A stretch of 57,715 nt of DNA. Origin: Candidatus Elulimicrobium sp. Its GTDB lineage: Bacteria; Omnitrophota; Gorgyraeia; Zapsychrales; Fredricksoniimonadaceae. Every line of letters begins with the position of its first letter. Within the stretch, counting starts at the first letter, position 1. The notes beneath the pieces are model-generated. The model was not told the DNA's origin, did no database searches, and saw only the letters and a program-made list of their open reading frames with translations. Positions 1 through 8,658 of this stretch are shown one piece after another. The DNA lies in the NCBI GenBank assembly GCA_020720365.1, contig DYOU01000007.1, positions 1 through 57,715 on the forward strand, in the 5' to 3' direction. The position numbers were made by a program, and so were the translations under genes.

Positions 1-148
1 AAATGACATCATAAAGTCATGTGAATTCGTTCCCCGTAGTGAAGGATGCCCGAACGACAGATTATCTTCCTCATTGCAAGCAATGATTTATTCAATAATT
101 GACAGTAATCATAACAACCTATTTTTTTTCAAGAAGTCCTGGAGATGC

Positions 149-176
149 TTGTATTTCCTCTTTGTTATAATATAAT
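149..176 (+). promoter_or_regulatory. Putative sigma70-type promoter of the first gene
   Basis: TTGTAT and TATAAT are separated by 16 bases, and the predicted transcript would start about 20 bases before the chosen ATG, leaving room for the GGAG ribosome binding site. The rest of bases 1-148 holds no gene I can support. It has two small inverted repeats (CATTGC/GCAATG near 73-86 and TCGTTC/GAACGA near 28-56), possibly the 3' end of an upstream transcript. Confidence 0.45.
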
Positions 177-200
177 TTTTAAATGATTAGGAGACAAAGA

Positions 201-1706
201 ATGAATATATTGGTTTTAGAGCGTTTTAAGATGGGGTTTTGTATCTTTTCTTTGGGAATTTGCGCAACTGCATTGATATTGTGGATTACCCATTCTGATG
301 GGCTTGTCACAAGCTGGGATTCGGCGGCGTATTATCAGGGTGCGCAATCGCTGAATAATGGGGAAGGTTTTATGATTTATTCCAAGTATGGAACGCTTGT
401 GCCTTTGACAGGGCATCCTCCGGGATATAGCATGATTCTTTCTGTTGGAAAGTCTTTTGGTAAGGATATTCCGGAGTGGGCCAGGATTGTGAACGCTGCT
501 TTGTTCGGGATGAATATTGCTTTGATCGCTCTTTTTGGATCTTATGTGACTAGGCGTATGGTTGGGGGGCTTGTTGGCGGTGGCCTGGCTTTGTTTTTTT
601 CCTGTCTTCTTGAAAATCATGTTGGTGCTACCTCAGAGGGGTTGTTTATTTTCTTTTTGATTATTTGGTTGTGGTTGATGATCGCTTATGTTCAAAGTTC
701 TCGGGCAGGCTTGTTGATCGCCGCGACGATGCTGGCAAGCTTAGCTTGTATGACCAGGTATGCTGGCATTTCCGTTGTATTGGCAGGTGGTATGAGTATC
801 GGGTTTCTTACACAGAAATCACAGAGGCAGCGAATGGTTGCCGTGGTTATATACAGTGTTCTTTCTTTAGCTATGCCTGTAGTGTGGGTTATCAGGAATT
901 TTAAAGTAGACGGACATCCTGCTGGATTTACGACAGGTATTTCTTTACAAGCGCTGGATAGTTTGATCAGGGGCATTTCAGCGGTGTATGATTACTTTCT
1001 GCCATTCAATATGCCTTTGAGGTTTCAGACTATTGTTGTTTTAGTTGTTATGGTGGCAGGGATTATAGGGATACGGCGTGCTCTGCAGTCTAGAATATCC
1101 GCTCAGAATGATACTGTGATGGCGGGATGGCGCGTGACAGGGCTGTTTTGTGCAGCGTATCTTTTTACAGTGGTAATAGCTGCGTTGATAAGTAAAGGTG
1201 AGGTTTCGCTTATTGCGCGGATTCTTTTGCCATTGCCAGTTGCTGTGATTATGCTAATGCCAACGATTTTAGTGGGACGTAAGAGGCTGGAGGTGTTAGG
1301 GATCAGCACATTCGTTTTGATTTGTTTTATGGGATTGATGGCTTTAAGGACGGGTTTTAAGAGTGTGGAGCTTTACAAAAGCGGAGTGCTGTCGCATGAA
1401 GGGTCAGACTTTATAAAGAGGCTTAAGGCGATTCCTGAAAAGAGTTTTGTTTATACGGATGATATGCGCAGGTTTTATTTAGATACGGGTCGGGCACCTG
1501 TTGAGATTCCATCGAGATTGCGTGATGCATCATATTTCTTGCCTTTAGAATTGGCGCGTAAGCGGTTTCTGGATCAGAGCGCTGTTGTTGTTATTTATAA
1601 AGAGAAGAAATTTGATCCTCATGAGGTATGGAAGAATTTGGTACAGTTGGTTGATCTTAAACAGACTTTCAGTGATGGTTATAGTGGTATTTATGTTGTT
1701 CAGTAG
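201..1706 (+). CDS. GT-C-type membrane glycosyltransferase (ArnT/PMT-like)
   Basis: A polytopic inner-membrane protein of about 501 residues. Near the N-terminus, after the first membrane segment, it has an Asp-containing loop (SWDSAAYYQGA) followed by HPPGYS, the layout of GT39/ArnT-like enzymes that move a sugar from a polyprenyl-phosphate carrier. About ten hydrophobic segments follow, then a soluble C-terminal domain of about 100 residues. The ORF track starts at 183, but the ATG at 201 has GGAG seven bases upstream, so I start there. The acceptor and sugar cannot be told from sequence. No partner gene is adjacent; a weak hairpin follows. Alternative: an uncharacterised DUF2029/GT87-like family member. 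Confidence 0.6.
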   Translation: MNILVLERFKMGFCIFSLGICATALILWITHSDGLVTSWDSAAYYQGAQSLNNGEGFMIYSKYGTLVPLTGHPPGYSMILSVGKSFGKDIPEWARIVNAALFGMNIALIALFGSYVTRRMVGGLVGGGLALFFSCLLENHVGATSEGLFIFFLIIWLWLMIAYVQSSRAGLLIAATMLASLACMTRYAGISVVLAGGMSIGFLTQKSQRQRMVAVVIYSVLSLAMPVVWVIRNFKVDGHPAGFTTGISLQALDSLIRGISAVYDYFLPFNMPLRFQTIVVLVVMVAGIIGIRRALQSRISAQNDTVMAGWRVTGLFCAAYLFTVVIAALISKGEVSLIARILLPLPVAVIMLMPTILVGRKRLEVLGISTFVLICFMGLMALRTGFKSVELYKSGVLSHEGSDFIKRLKAIPEKSFVYTDDMRRFYLDTGRAPVEIPSRLRDASYFLPLELARKRFLDQSAVVVIYKEKKFDPHEVWKNLVQLVDLKQTFSDGYSGIYVVQ

Positions 1707-1711
1707 ACAGG

Positions 1712-1732
1712 AGATGTTTGGCACATCTTTTT
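1712..1732 (+). terminator. Weak intrinsic terminator
   Basis: AGATGT and ACATCT form a six-pair stem with a five-base loop, followed directly by a run of five T. It lies six bases after the stop codon of the glycosyltransferase. The stem is short and AT-rich, so efficiency is doubtful. Confidence 0.35.
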
Positions 1733-1822
1733 GATGAGGTATTGGTTTGTGATGTGCATTTTTGTTTTTGTTCTTCGACTGCACTAAATGTTAGTTCTCT
1801 CATGGAGGGATGGAAGTTCAGC

Positions 1823-1850
1823 TTGACAAAGTTATTTTCGCAGTTATTAT
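1823..1850 (+). promoter_or_regulatory. Sigma70-type promoter for the DUF134 gene
   Basis: A perfect -35 TTGACA is followed after 16 bases by TATTAT, one mismatch from consensus. The predicted start lies near 1857, about 27 bases before the ATG at 1884. Confidence 0.6.
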
Positions 1851-1883
1851 TAACATATGTCAATAATGAAATAAAAGGTTGTT

Positions 1884-2204
1884 ATGGTAAGACCGTGCAA
1901 AAAACGAAATGTATGCTTGAAACTAAAAGCGGGATACTTTCGTCCTGAAGAGTTTTCAGGTTCTGGATTGAAGGAAGTTGTTCTGGAGGTGGATGAGATC
2001 GAGGCCATCAGACTTGCTGATTTTAACGGTGAGTATCAGGTTGTCGCTGCGAAGAAAATGGGTGTTTCGCGTTCGACTTTTAGCAATATTATCAACCGTG
2101 CTCATCAAAAGGTTGCGGAAGCTTTTATTCGGGGGCTGGCGATCCGGATCAATTGTTCTAAATTTATGAAAAGAGTTCAGAGTAGAGAAGCTGGAGGCGG
2201 GTAA
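1884..2204 (+). CDS. DUF134 (UPF0251) family DNA-binding protein
   Basis: This 106-residue protein has the DUF134 layout. It opens with MVRPCKKR. It then has VDEIEAIRLAD, the family's most recognisable stretch, followed by a sigma-70 region 4-like helix-turn-helix (AAKKMGVSRSTFSNIINRAH, about residues 53-72). Members are small putative regulators, often near iron-sulfur or NifX/NifB-like genes. None of those is next to it here, so its target is unknown. It has its own promoter. The downstream gene begins 112 bases later and may be a separate unit. AAAGG lies about eight bases before the ATG. Confidence 0.8.
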   Translation: MVRPCKKRNVCLKLKAGYFRPEEFSGSGLKEVVLEVDEIEAIRLADFNGEYQVVAAKKMGVSRSTFSNIINRAHQKVAEAFIRGLAIRINCSKFMKRVQSREAGGG

Positions 2205-2316
2205 AGATATCCGGTTTGATCGGGATCTTCTGTCTTAGTTGAAGTCGGTAGTATTAATGGTGCTTTTACGTTTTCTGTTTTAGCCGAGAAGTTTTTAAGA
2301 AAAAAGGAGAGTTAGA

Positions 2317-3282
2317 ATGACGGTATTGAAAGAAACCAACAGGTTAAAGAATTTTCCTATCAGCTTTTATGCTGTTGTTTTAGGGTTGATTGGCTATACT
2401 CTCGCCATTTTGAAAGCCGAGGTTGTTTTTCATTTCCCTCATTATTATCATATTCTTTTGGGAGGAACGATAGCTGTTTTTGGTCTTATAACGGTTATTT
2501 ATTTATATAAAATTCTTAATTTCCCCGATGAGTTAAGAAAAGAACTAGATCATCCCATAAAAATTAATTTTTTCCCGATATTGGCAAAGATTCTTCTGGT
2601 GGCCAGCATTATCTTTTTATCGATCGATCTTGGTGTGTCGAAAGCTTTATGGGGAATCGGGGCCGTCTTGCAGTTGGTTGCTTCACTTGCGGTGTTATCG
2701 ATATGGTTTCGGCATACCAAATTTCAATATCATCATCTTAATCCATCGTGGTTCATTCCGATTGTCGGGAATGTGATCGTCCCTATTGCCGGGGTCGCTC
2801 ATGGTTTTCATGAAGTTTCCTGGTTTTTCTTCAGTATTGGGCTCTTTATGTGGCTCTCACTGTTTGTTATTGTGCTTAACAGGATTATTTTTCATGAGCC
2901 GATGCATGAGAAGATGATCCCAACATTATTTATTCTTTTTGCGCCTCCGGCTATTGCGTTTATTGCGTATGTGAAGTTAACCGGATCTCTTGATCCGTTC
3001 GGAAAGGTTCTGTATTACATTTCTTTCTTCCTGTTGTTGTTTGTTTTTTGTCAGGCAAGAATGTTTTCCAAGATTAAATTCTATTTGTCCTGGTGGGCGT
3101 ATTCATTTCCTATGTCTGCGATGACAATCGCGACTATATTGATGTATGAAAAGACCAATTTCTGGTTTTTTGAAGCAGTGGCATTAGTCCTTCTTTTTTT
3201 CTTGACAATGATCGTCGTTTATCTTTCTTTGCGAACAGTAAGAGAGATTTCAAATAAAACGTTGTGTGTTGAAGAAAGTTAA
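2317..3282 (+). CDS. TDT/SLAC1-family transporter (TehA-like)
   Basis: A 321-residue protein with about ten hydrophobic helices and almost no soluble part, starting NRLKNFPISFYAVVLG. That opening and the PSWFIPIVGNVIVP segment in the middle are typical of the tellurite-resistance/dicarboxylate transporter (TDT) family, which includes TehA, Mae1 and plant SLAC1 anion channels. Members move dicarboxylates, tellurite-related compounds or small anions. The substrate cannot be assigned here. An AAGGAG site precedes the ATG. The next gene begins 11 bases after its stop, suggesting co-transcription with the CoA-binding protein. Confidence 0.75.
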   Translation: MTVLKETNRLKNFPISFYAVVLGLIGYTLAILKAEVVFHFPHYYHILLGGTIAVFGLITVIYLYKILNFPDELRKELDHPIKINFFPILAKILLVASIIFLSIDLGVSKALWGIGAVLQLVASLAVLSIWFRHTKFQYHHLNPSWFIPIVGNVIVPIAGVAHGFHEVSWFFFSIGLFMWLSLFVIVLNRIIFHEPMHEKMIPTLFILFAPPAIAFIAYVKLTGSLDPFGKVLYYISFFLLLFVFCQARMFSKIKFYLSWWAYSFPMSAMTIATILMYEKTNFWFFEAVALVLLFFLTMIVVYLSLRTVREISNKTLCVEES

Positions 3283-3293
3283 AGGAGGTCGTG

Positions 3294-3653
3294 ATGAATG
3301 TAGCAGTGATCGGGGCATCCAATAAGCCTCAACGCTATTCTTATCAGGCAATGATGCTTTTAAAGGAGAAAGGGCATAAGGTTTTTCCTGTGCATCCGAA
3401 TATCAGGGAAATTGAAGGTGTTGTGGTGTATAAAACTATTCAAGATATTCCCGATATGGTTGATACTGTCACGATGTATGTTGGAGAGGGAACTTCGAAC
3501 GACATGATAGACGATATTTTGAAGAAAACATCTCGAAGGATCATTTTTAATCCTGGGGCGGAGAATGCGATCTTAAGGGATCGGGCGAAAGATCGCGGTA
3601 TTGAAGTTTTGGACGCGTGTACACTTGTTTTGCTGAGGACGGGACATTTTTAA
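3294..3653 (+). CDS. CoA-binding domain protein (YccU-like)
   Basis: A single Rossmann-type CoA-binding domain of 119 residues. The N-terminal GASNKPQRYSYQAMMLL glycine turn, VFPVHPN and IIFNPGAEN are all hallmarks of the YccU/CoA_binding_2 family, related to the CoA-binding half of succinyl-CoA synthetase alpha. Such stand-alone proteins bind CoA, but their role is poorly known. AGGAGG at 3283-3288 places the ATG at 3294 at a better distance than the GTG at 3291 used by the ORF track. It is probably co-transcribed with the TDT transporter. Confidence 0.8.
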   Translation: MNVAVIGASNKPQRYSYQAMMLLKEKGHKVFPVHPNIREIEGVVVYKTIQDIPDMVDTVTMYVGEGTSNDMIDDILKKTSRRIIFNPGAENAILRDRAKDRGIEVLDACTLVLLRTGHF

Positions 3654-3675
3654 CCTGATTGTGTATTCAGGGAAG

Positions 3676-3717
3676 CCGTAAAAGCGGGATGTGTTTTTTA
3701 TAGTATGTTTTTTACGG
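3676..3717 (+). repeat. Inverted repeat between the CoA-binding and thioredoxin-like genes
   Basis: CCGTAAAA and TTTTACGG are perfect reverse complements 26 bases apart; the spacer contains a run of six T. This could be a weak terminator or a regulator site. Nothing else is evident between 3654 and 3775. Confidence 0.35.
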
Positions 3718-3775
3718 AGTTGTATAGGAAGCCTTTTAGATGTTTATGTTCGGAATGGCAAGTTAAGGAGAGAAT

Positions 3776-4120
3776 ATGTTAAATACCAAATTGAAGCATT
3801 TGACGAGTCGACAAGACCTTGATGATCTTTTGAAGGTTAGTAAGAACGTGATGGTTTGCTGCGGACGCATGGGGCCTATGTGTATTCCTGTGTATCGTGT
3901 GATGGAGAAGTTGCAAGCCCGATATTCTCATGTTGCTTTCAGGGATATGGAATTTGATATATCTGCAGCCGATTGTATAAGAGGTCTTCCCGAGTGTGCT
4001 TCGTTTATGGGTTTGCCGTTTACGGTTTATTTCAAGGATGGAAAGGTTGTTAAGGCCACGAGCAGTATACAAAATGAGAAACAGGTCGTTGCTGTATTGG
4101 ATGCGGTATTCAAAGAATAG
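3776..4120 (+). CDS. Thioredoxin-fold protein with a non-standard active site
   Basis: This 114-residue protein has thioredoxin-fold features: a GLPFTVYFKDGK cis-proline strand and a final helix. The place where WCGPC is expected reads CCGRMGPMC (about residues 28-36). The two canonical cysteines are not spaced C-X2-C; the nearest pair is C-X6-C (C29 and C36). It is therefore unlikely to act as an ordinary dithiol reductase and may bind a metal or partner. Extra cysteines sit at about residues 63 and 68. RBS AAGGAG precedes the ATG. Neighbouring genes do not reveal its job. Confidence 0.7.
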   Translation: MLNTKLKHLTSRQDLDDLLKVSKNVMVCCGRMGPMCIPVYRVMEKLQARYSHVAFRDMEFDISAADCIRGLPECASFMGLPFTVYFKDGKVVKATSSIQNEKQVVAVLDAVFKE

Positions 4121-4270
4121 TTGATGGTATAAAGACGGATTTTTTGATCATTGGCTTTGGTCCTGCCGGTTTTCACGGTATTAAATTCTTTATAAAATTT
4201 ATTTCTATATTATAGTATGTCAATGTTCTTCTGAGCGGTTCATTTAAACCAGCAAAGGATACGTCTTGTA

Positions 4271-5917
4271 ATGAAAAAATTACGCCTCGAACGCCACGGC
4301 ATTACACAGTATGATGAGATCTTTTATAATTTATCTTACGAGGAATTGCTGAAGCATGAGACTGATCCCGCTACTTCGGCCAATGAACGGGGCACTATAA
4401 CCTCTTCCGGGGCAGTCGCTATTGATACCGGCAAATATACGGGTCGTTCGCCCAAAGATAAATATATTGTTTCAGAGGAGACGTCCCGGGATAAGATCTG
4501 GTGGGGTGTTGGCGCGGTTGTCCCGATTACAAATAATTCTGATAATCAGCAGATTTCAGAGGAAACGTGGTATTACCTGAAAGATCTCAGCCTTAATCGT
4601 TTGAATGGGAAGAAACTGTATGTCACAGATGCGTTCTGCGGCGCTAATGCCGATTCCCGTATTCGAGTGCGGCTGGTGACGGAAATTGCCTGGAAAGCTC
4701 ATTTCTTCAAGAATATGTTTATTCGTCCAACGGAAGAAGAGCTTGAAGCTTTTGTTCCTGACTGGACTATTCTGGACGCCTGTAAGGTGACCTGTCCGCA
4801 TCCTCATCGGCATAATTTACGGACAGAGGTCTTTATTGCGTTTAATATGATGGAGCGGATGACTTTGATCGGCGGGACATGGTACGGCGGGGAGATCAAG
4901 AAGGGCGTATTTTCGGTCATGAATTATTTTCTTCCTTTGAAAGGGATAGGCTCTTTTCATTGTTCAGCGAATATGGGCAAGAAAGGAGATACGGCGATCT
5001 TCTTTGGCTTGTCGGGCACAGGGAAAACGACGTTATCGGCGGATCCTAAGCGGTTGTTGATCGGTGATGATGAGCATGGCTGGGATCATGACGGTGTGTT
5101 TAATCTTGAAGGCGGCTGTTATGCCAAGTGTATTGATCTTTCCGCTGAAAAAGAGCCGGATATATTCCGTGCGATCCGTCAGGACACCTTGTTGGAGAAT
5201 GTGGTATTCGACAGTAAGGGGGTTGTGGATTATGCTTCTGACAAGAAGACCGAGAATACCCGCGCGTCGTATCCGATCTATCATATCGATAATATTGTTC
5301 GCCCTGTATCGCGCGGCGGGCATGCCAACAAGATTATTTTTCTGACTTGCGATGCTTACGGGGTTTTACCGCCTGTATCCAAATTAAGCAGTGATCAGGC
5401 CATGTATCATTTTTTAAGCGGGTATACGGCTAAGGTTGCGGGGACTGAGTTAGGCGTTACTGAACCCAAGGCCACATTCTCAACCTGCTTTGGCCAGGCT
5501 TTCCTGCTTTTACATCCGACTAGGTATGCCAAGATCCTTGGTGAATTGATGGATAAGCACGGAGCGCATGCGTATTTGGTCAATACCGGTTGGGTGCGAG
5601 GGAAATATGGCGTTGGCCAGCGAATGGACCTGCCCAGTACGCGCAAGATCATAGATGCTGTTCTTGACGGGTCACTGGAGAAGGCGGAGTTTGAGACTCT
5701 GCCGATCTTTAATCTGCAGATACCTAAAGCTGTCGCTGGTGTGGACAGTGCGATCCTTAATCCCCGTAATGTTTGGAAAGACAAGTCGGAATACGATAAA
5801 GCCTGTTATAATTTGGCAGAGATGTTTATTGCTCATTTTAATAATTTTACGGATACGGAGAAAGGAAGGCATCTGGTCGATGCAGGTCCGCAATTGAGTG
5901 CCGAGATACGTGATTAA
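4271..5917 (+). CDS. pckA: Phosphoenolpyruvate carboxykinase (ATP)
   Basis: A full-length ATP-dependent PEPCK of 548 residues, which interconverts oxaloacetate + ATP and PEP + CO2 + ADP. The expected motifs are present: YTGRSPKDK (about 56-64), the [16 protein letters not shown]-loop (about 244-258), and IGDDEHGW (about 263-270) for the metal and second kinase loop. The [11 protein letters not shown] stretch precedes the P-loop. It works at the hub between glycolysis and the TCA cycle, in gluconeogenesis or in fermentative anaplerosis. The 150-base upstream gap is AT-rich with several possible -10 elements but no clear promoter. A divergent PEPCK-like protein is encoded at 51681. Confidence 0.97.
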   Translation: MKKLRLERHGITQYDEIFYNLSYEELLKHETDPATSANERGTITSSGAVAIDTGKYTGRSPKDKYIVSEETSRDKIWWGVGAVVPITNNSDNQQISEETWYYLKDLSLNRLNGKKLYVTDAFCGANADSRIRVRLVTEIAWKAHFFKNMFIRPTEEELEAFVPDWTILDACKVTCPHPHRHNLRTEVFIAFNMMERMTLIGGTWYGGEIKKGVFSVMNYFLPLKGIGSFHCSANMGKKGDTAIFFGLSGTGKTTLSADPKRLLIGDDEHGWDHDGVFNLEGGCYAKCIDLSAEKEPDIFRAIRQDTLLENVVFDSKGVVDYASDKKTENTRASYPIYHIDNIVRPVSRGGHANKIIFLTCDAYGVLPPVSKLSSDQAMYHFLSGYTAKVAGTELGVTEPKATFSTCFGQAFLLLHPTRYAKILGELMDKHGAHAYLVNTGWVRGKYGVGQRMDLPSTRKIIDAVLDGSLEKAEFETLPIFNLQIPKAVAGVDSAILNPRNVWKDKSEYDKACYNLAEMFIAHFNNFTDTEKGRHLVDAGPQLSAEIRD

Positions 5918-5938
5918 GCCTTGAGGAGATGCTTTATT

Positions 5939-6709
5939 ATGGATATATTATCAGCAGTTATTCTTGGAATTGTCGAAGGTGTTACGGAATTCCTTCCGGT
6001 ATCTTCGACGGGGCATATGATCTTGACGGGTAAGCTCCTGGGATTGCCTGATATCGATTTTCTTAAAAGTTTTGAGATCGTTGTCCAGCTGGGAGCGATC
6101 CTGGCTGTAGTTGCCTTGTACGCGCGGTCGTTGCTTGTAAAGCCTATGGTTTTACTTAAGGTGGCGGTGGCCTTTCTTCCTACCGCAGTCATCGGTTTCT
6201 TTTCTTACAAGATCCTGAAAAGTTTCCTTCTGGGAAGTACGCAGGTTGTTCTTTGGTCGCTGCTGCTTGGGGGTGTGTTTTTGATCATTTTTGAATTGTT
6301 GTATAAAAAACCTAAGAATGAGGGAAATATTGATCAGGTCACAGTACGGCAGGCCTTTGTGATCGGGGCCTTTCAGTCGCTGGCGATTATTCCCGGTGTT
6401 TCCCGTTCAGCGGCAACGATCATTGGAGGTCTTTTCCTTGGATTGGGCCGAACAACAGCCGCTGAGTTCTCTTTTCTTTTGGCTATTCCCACCATGGGGG
6501 CCGCAGTAGCTTTGGACCTGTCAAAGAATGCGATGGTCTTTACATGGAATGACATAGTGGCTTTGACGGTTGGATTTTTTGTTTCATTTGTCGTTGCTAT
6601 TTTGGTTATTAAAGTCTTTATGCGGTATTTACAGCAGAATAATTTTATATCTTTTGGTATTTACCGTGTTGTATTGGCATTGGTGTTATTGTTTATTTGG
6701 CAGGTGTAA
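5939..6709 (+). CDS. uppP: Undecaprenyl-diphosphatase UppP (BacA)
   Basis: An inner-membrane enzyme that dephosphorylates undecaprenyl pyrophosphate to recycle the lipid carrier for peptidoglycan and surface polysaccharide synthesis. Both family signatures are seen: GVTEFLPVSSTGHMIL near the N-terminus and PGVSRSAATI in the second half, with about eight membrane helices over 256 residues. The ORF track begins at a TTG (5921), but GAGGAG at 5923-5928 lies ten bases before the ATG at 5939, which opens with the typical MDILSAVILGIVEG. It follows pckA by 21 bases. Confidence 0.95.
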   Translation: MDILSAVILGIVEGVTEFLPVSSTGHMILTGKLLGLPDIDFLKSFEIVVQLGAILAVVALYARSLLVKPMVLLKVAVAFLPTAVIGFFSYKILKSFLLGSTQVVLWSLLLGGVFLIIFELLYKKPKNEGNIDQVTVRQAFVIGAFQSLAIIPGVSRSAATIIGGLFLGLGRTTAAEFSFLLAIPTMGAAVALDLSKNAMVFTWNDIVALTVGFFVSFVVAILVIKVFMRYLQQNNFISFGIYRVVLALVLLFIWQV

Positions 6710-6892
6710 CTACGCCTGGAGGATGGTAGGGATGATCAAGGCACGTAACGAACGAAAGGGTAAACTTATGAACTGGTTGTTTGTTGGTCTGTCTGAGCCT
6801 TTCTTTTGTAGCAACTGCCGCGACCGCTCGCCGTCTTCCACCGTGTTCTTCTTTTAAAAGAATGCGTAAATTAAAAAAAAGGAGAAATTGTG

Positions 6893-7273
6893 ATGAGTAC
6901 GATGACGGGTTTGATGATGGTGTGCGTGATGGCAGGAGTGATTCTTGTGGGGTGTGCGCAAAAGACTGTTGCAGATAATGCGACGCAGGTTATTGAACAG
7001 TCCAAGGCTCAGGGGCCGGTGGAAGCTCAGGCTAATTTCCTGATGGAACAGGCCAATGCGTTAGTCTCTAGTAAGAACTACCAGGAAGCGATGAATGTGG
7101 CTCATTATGTGATCGCTAATTTTAAGGACAAAGCGCCTGAAGCTCAAAAATTACTCCAGGATATTCAGGTCAATGTTCAGCAGATGTTTCAGGAAAAGAT
7201 GGGAACTGTCAAAAAAGACGTGGGTGCTGCCGCTAAAGATCTCAATAAGACACTCGGTTCTTTTGGGAAATAA
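6893..7273 (+). CDS. Small lipoprotein, function unknown
   Basis: A 126-residue protein with a lipoprotein signal: a hydrophobic stretch ending in the lipobox ILVGC at about residue 22. The mature part is alpha-helical and rich in Ala, Gln and Lys. It contains one TPR-like pair (FLMEQANALVSSKNYQEAMNVAHYVI) and a charged tail. It should be anchored in the inner or outer membrane facing the periplasm. GGAG at 6881-6884 gives eight bases to the ATG at 6893, better than the upstream GTG. The 183-base gap before it contains no gene I can support. Confidence 0.65.
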   Translation: MSTMTGLMMVCVMAGVILVGCAQKTVADNATQVIEQSKAQGPVEAQANFLMEQANALVSSKNYQEAMNVAHYVIANFKDKAPEAQKLLQDIQVNVQQMFQEKMGTVKKDVGAAAKDLNKTLGSFGK

Positions 7274-7330
7274 GGTTTGTTAATTCCAGGAATGAATAGT
7301 ATTTCTAAACTGTAAAAAGGAGAGGAAGGT

Positions 7331-8080
7331 ATGCATCGGATGATAAAGAAAATATTAGGTGTATGTTTCTTTATTTTTTTAAGTGTGGGGATACTGGAGG
7401 GGAATGCGTATGCCGCTGAAGGCCAGTGGATAGGGAATGTCTTTGCCGGGTATGATCAGAGCAACGGGAACACGAAGAAGGGTGCGGCAACACTTTCAGC
7501 GCAGGCTGAAAAGAAAGTTGGAGTGAATGCTTTTTTGTTGAAAGGGAATACATCTTACTCATCGACGAACAGTAAGATGGATGGCCAGAAATGGGATGCT
7601 TTGGGTAAATATTCTTATAATTTTGGTCATGAGAATAAATGGTTTAATTTTTATCAGATCTCTGCGGATCATGATCGCTTCTCTGACATCAAATACAGAC
7701 TTACTCCGAGTATCGGTATTGGTTATCATATCGCGGCTTCTGATGAGTGGGCCTGGGATGCTGACGCGGGTTTGGGTTACAGGATCACCCGTCATAATGT
7801 TAATAAAGCCAAGGATGATGAAGTCTTGACAGGTTTGTTACATACGTTTATGAAAAAGAGTATTTTTGAAAAGTCCTATCTTTCAGAAGATCTCACGGTT
7901 TATCCGGGGTTTGAGAGTGATGCGGGTGTTCTTGTGCGTTCGGAGACAGTATTTACCAATCCGCTGTCAGCCAAGATGGATCTTCAGCTGAAGTATATTG
8001 TGGATCATGACACTGAAGCGGCAGAAGGAAAGAAAAAGACCGATACGCGTTTTATCGCCGGTTTGAAATATAACTTTTAA
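7331..8080 (+). CDS. DUF481-family outer-membrane beta-barrel protein
   Basis: A 249-residue protein with a cleavable signal peptide (hydrophobic core to AYA-AEG, about residues 1-29). Alternating beta strands rich in Tyr, Trp and Asn follow, ending in KYNF with a C-terminal aromatic typical of barrels. The GNTKKGAATLSAQAEKK start, a repeated K-Y-x-x strand pattern and the length fit the DUF481 (YdiY-like) family. The role in the cell is unknown. It lies 57 bases after the lipoprotein gene and 21 before mscL. This order could mean a shared envelope-stress unit, but that is inference. Confidence 0.75.
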   Translation: MHRMIKKILGVCFFIFLSVGILEGNAYAAEGQWIGNVFAGYDQSNGNTKKGAATLSAQAEKKVGVNAFLLKGNTSYSSTNSKMDGQKWDALGKYSYNFGHENKWFNFYQISADHDRFSDIKYRLTPSIGIGYHIAASDEWAWDADAGLGYRITRHNVNKAKDDEVLTGLLHTFMKKSIFEKSYLSEDLTVYPGFESDAGVLVRSETVFTNPLSAKMDLQLKYIVDHDTEAAEGKKKTDTRFIAGLKYNF

Positions 8081-8101
8081 TGACTTTCAGGGAGATTAGT
8101 T

Positions 8102-8503
8102 ATGACCATCATTCAGGAATTTAAAGCGTTTGCTTTACGCGGCAATATTATCGATATGGCTGTGGGTATTATTATTGGAGCAGGGTTCGGGAAGATCGTC
8201 GACTCTGCGGTGAAAGATATTTTAATGCCGCCGCTTGGTTATATTGTTGGCGGTATTGATTTCAGTAATCTGGAGATCGTTCTTCGAAGTGCTGGTTTAA
8301 CAACTCCAGCGGTAACGATCAAATACGGTTTGTTCCTGAACGCTATGATAAGTTTCACGATCGTGGCGTTTGCTGTATTCATGCTGATCCGCGGGATCAG
8401 TGCTTTACAGAAGAAAGAAACGGCGGCGCCGAGTGTTCCGCCTCAGCCGAGTAACCAGGAGATCCTTCTGGCTGAAATCCGGGACCTGTTAAAGAGAAAA
8501 TAA
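8102..8503 (+). CDS. mscL: Large-conductance mechanosensitive channel MscL
   Basis: A 133-residue inner-membrane channel that opens under membrane tension to release solutes during osmotic downshock. The N-terminal FKAFALRGNIIDMAVGIIIGAGFGKIV is the near-invariant first helix, followed by DILMPPLGYIVGGIDF. The second helix (YGLFLNAMISFTIVAFAVFMLI) and a charged C-terminal bundle (EILLAEIRDLLKRK) complete it. The spacing to the DUF481 gene is short. A strong terminator follows. Confidence 0.97.
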   Translation: MTIIQEFKAFALRGNIIDMAVGIIIGAGFGKIVDSAVKDILMPPLGYIVGGIDFSNLEIVLRSAGLTTPAVTIKYGLFLNAMISFTIVAFAVFMLIRGISALQKKETAAPSVPPQPSNQEILLAEIRDLLKRK

Positions 8504-8527
8504 TTGTTCAAGTGGATCATGAGGAAG

Positions 8528-8560
8528 CCTCTGCCGAATCAGTATCGGCAGAGGTTTTTT
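8528..8560 (+). terminator. Intrinsic terminator after mscL
   Basis: CCTCTGCCGA and TCGGCAGAGG pair perfectly over ten bases with a seven-base loop, followed by six T. It closes the transcription unit that ends with mscL. The following 98 bases to the next gene are AT-rich leader sequence without a promoter I can call firmly. Confidence 0.9.
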
Positions 8561-8658
8561 ATTTTCCTCCTTCTTTCTTGAACTTAATAATGTAAAATAG
8601 CGGGTAGATATAAAGAATTAAAATAAGATATTTAAGGTTTTCATTAAGGGAGTCAGGA

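Noticed and set aside
183-200. Upstream ATG of the first ORF
   Set aside because: The ATG at 183 has no ribosome binding site, while GGAG fits the ATG at 201.
6732-6857. A 41-codon frame in the gap before the lipoprotein gene (possible small secreted peptide)
   Set aside because: Only a weak ribosome binding site, no recognisable content beyond a short hydrophobic stretch, and the neighbouring frame at 6781 shows the same kind of accidental content.
6781-6978. ORF with a DEYDDGFDDGVRDG repeat-like stretch
   Set aside because: It overlaps the start of the lipoprotein gene in another frame; the repeat arises from GATGA-rich DNA at that start.
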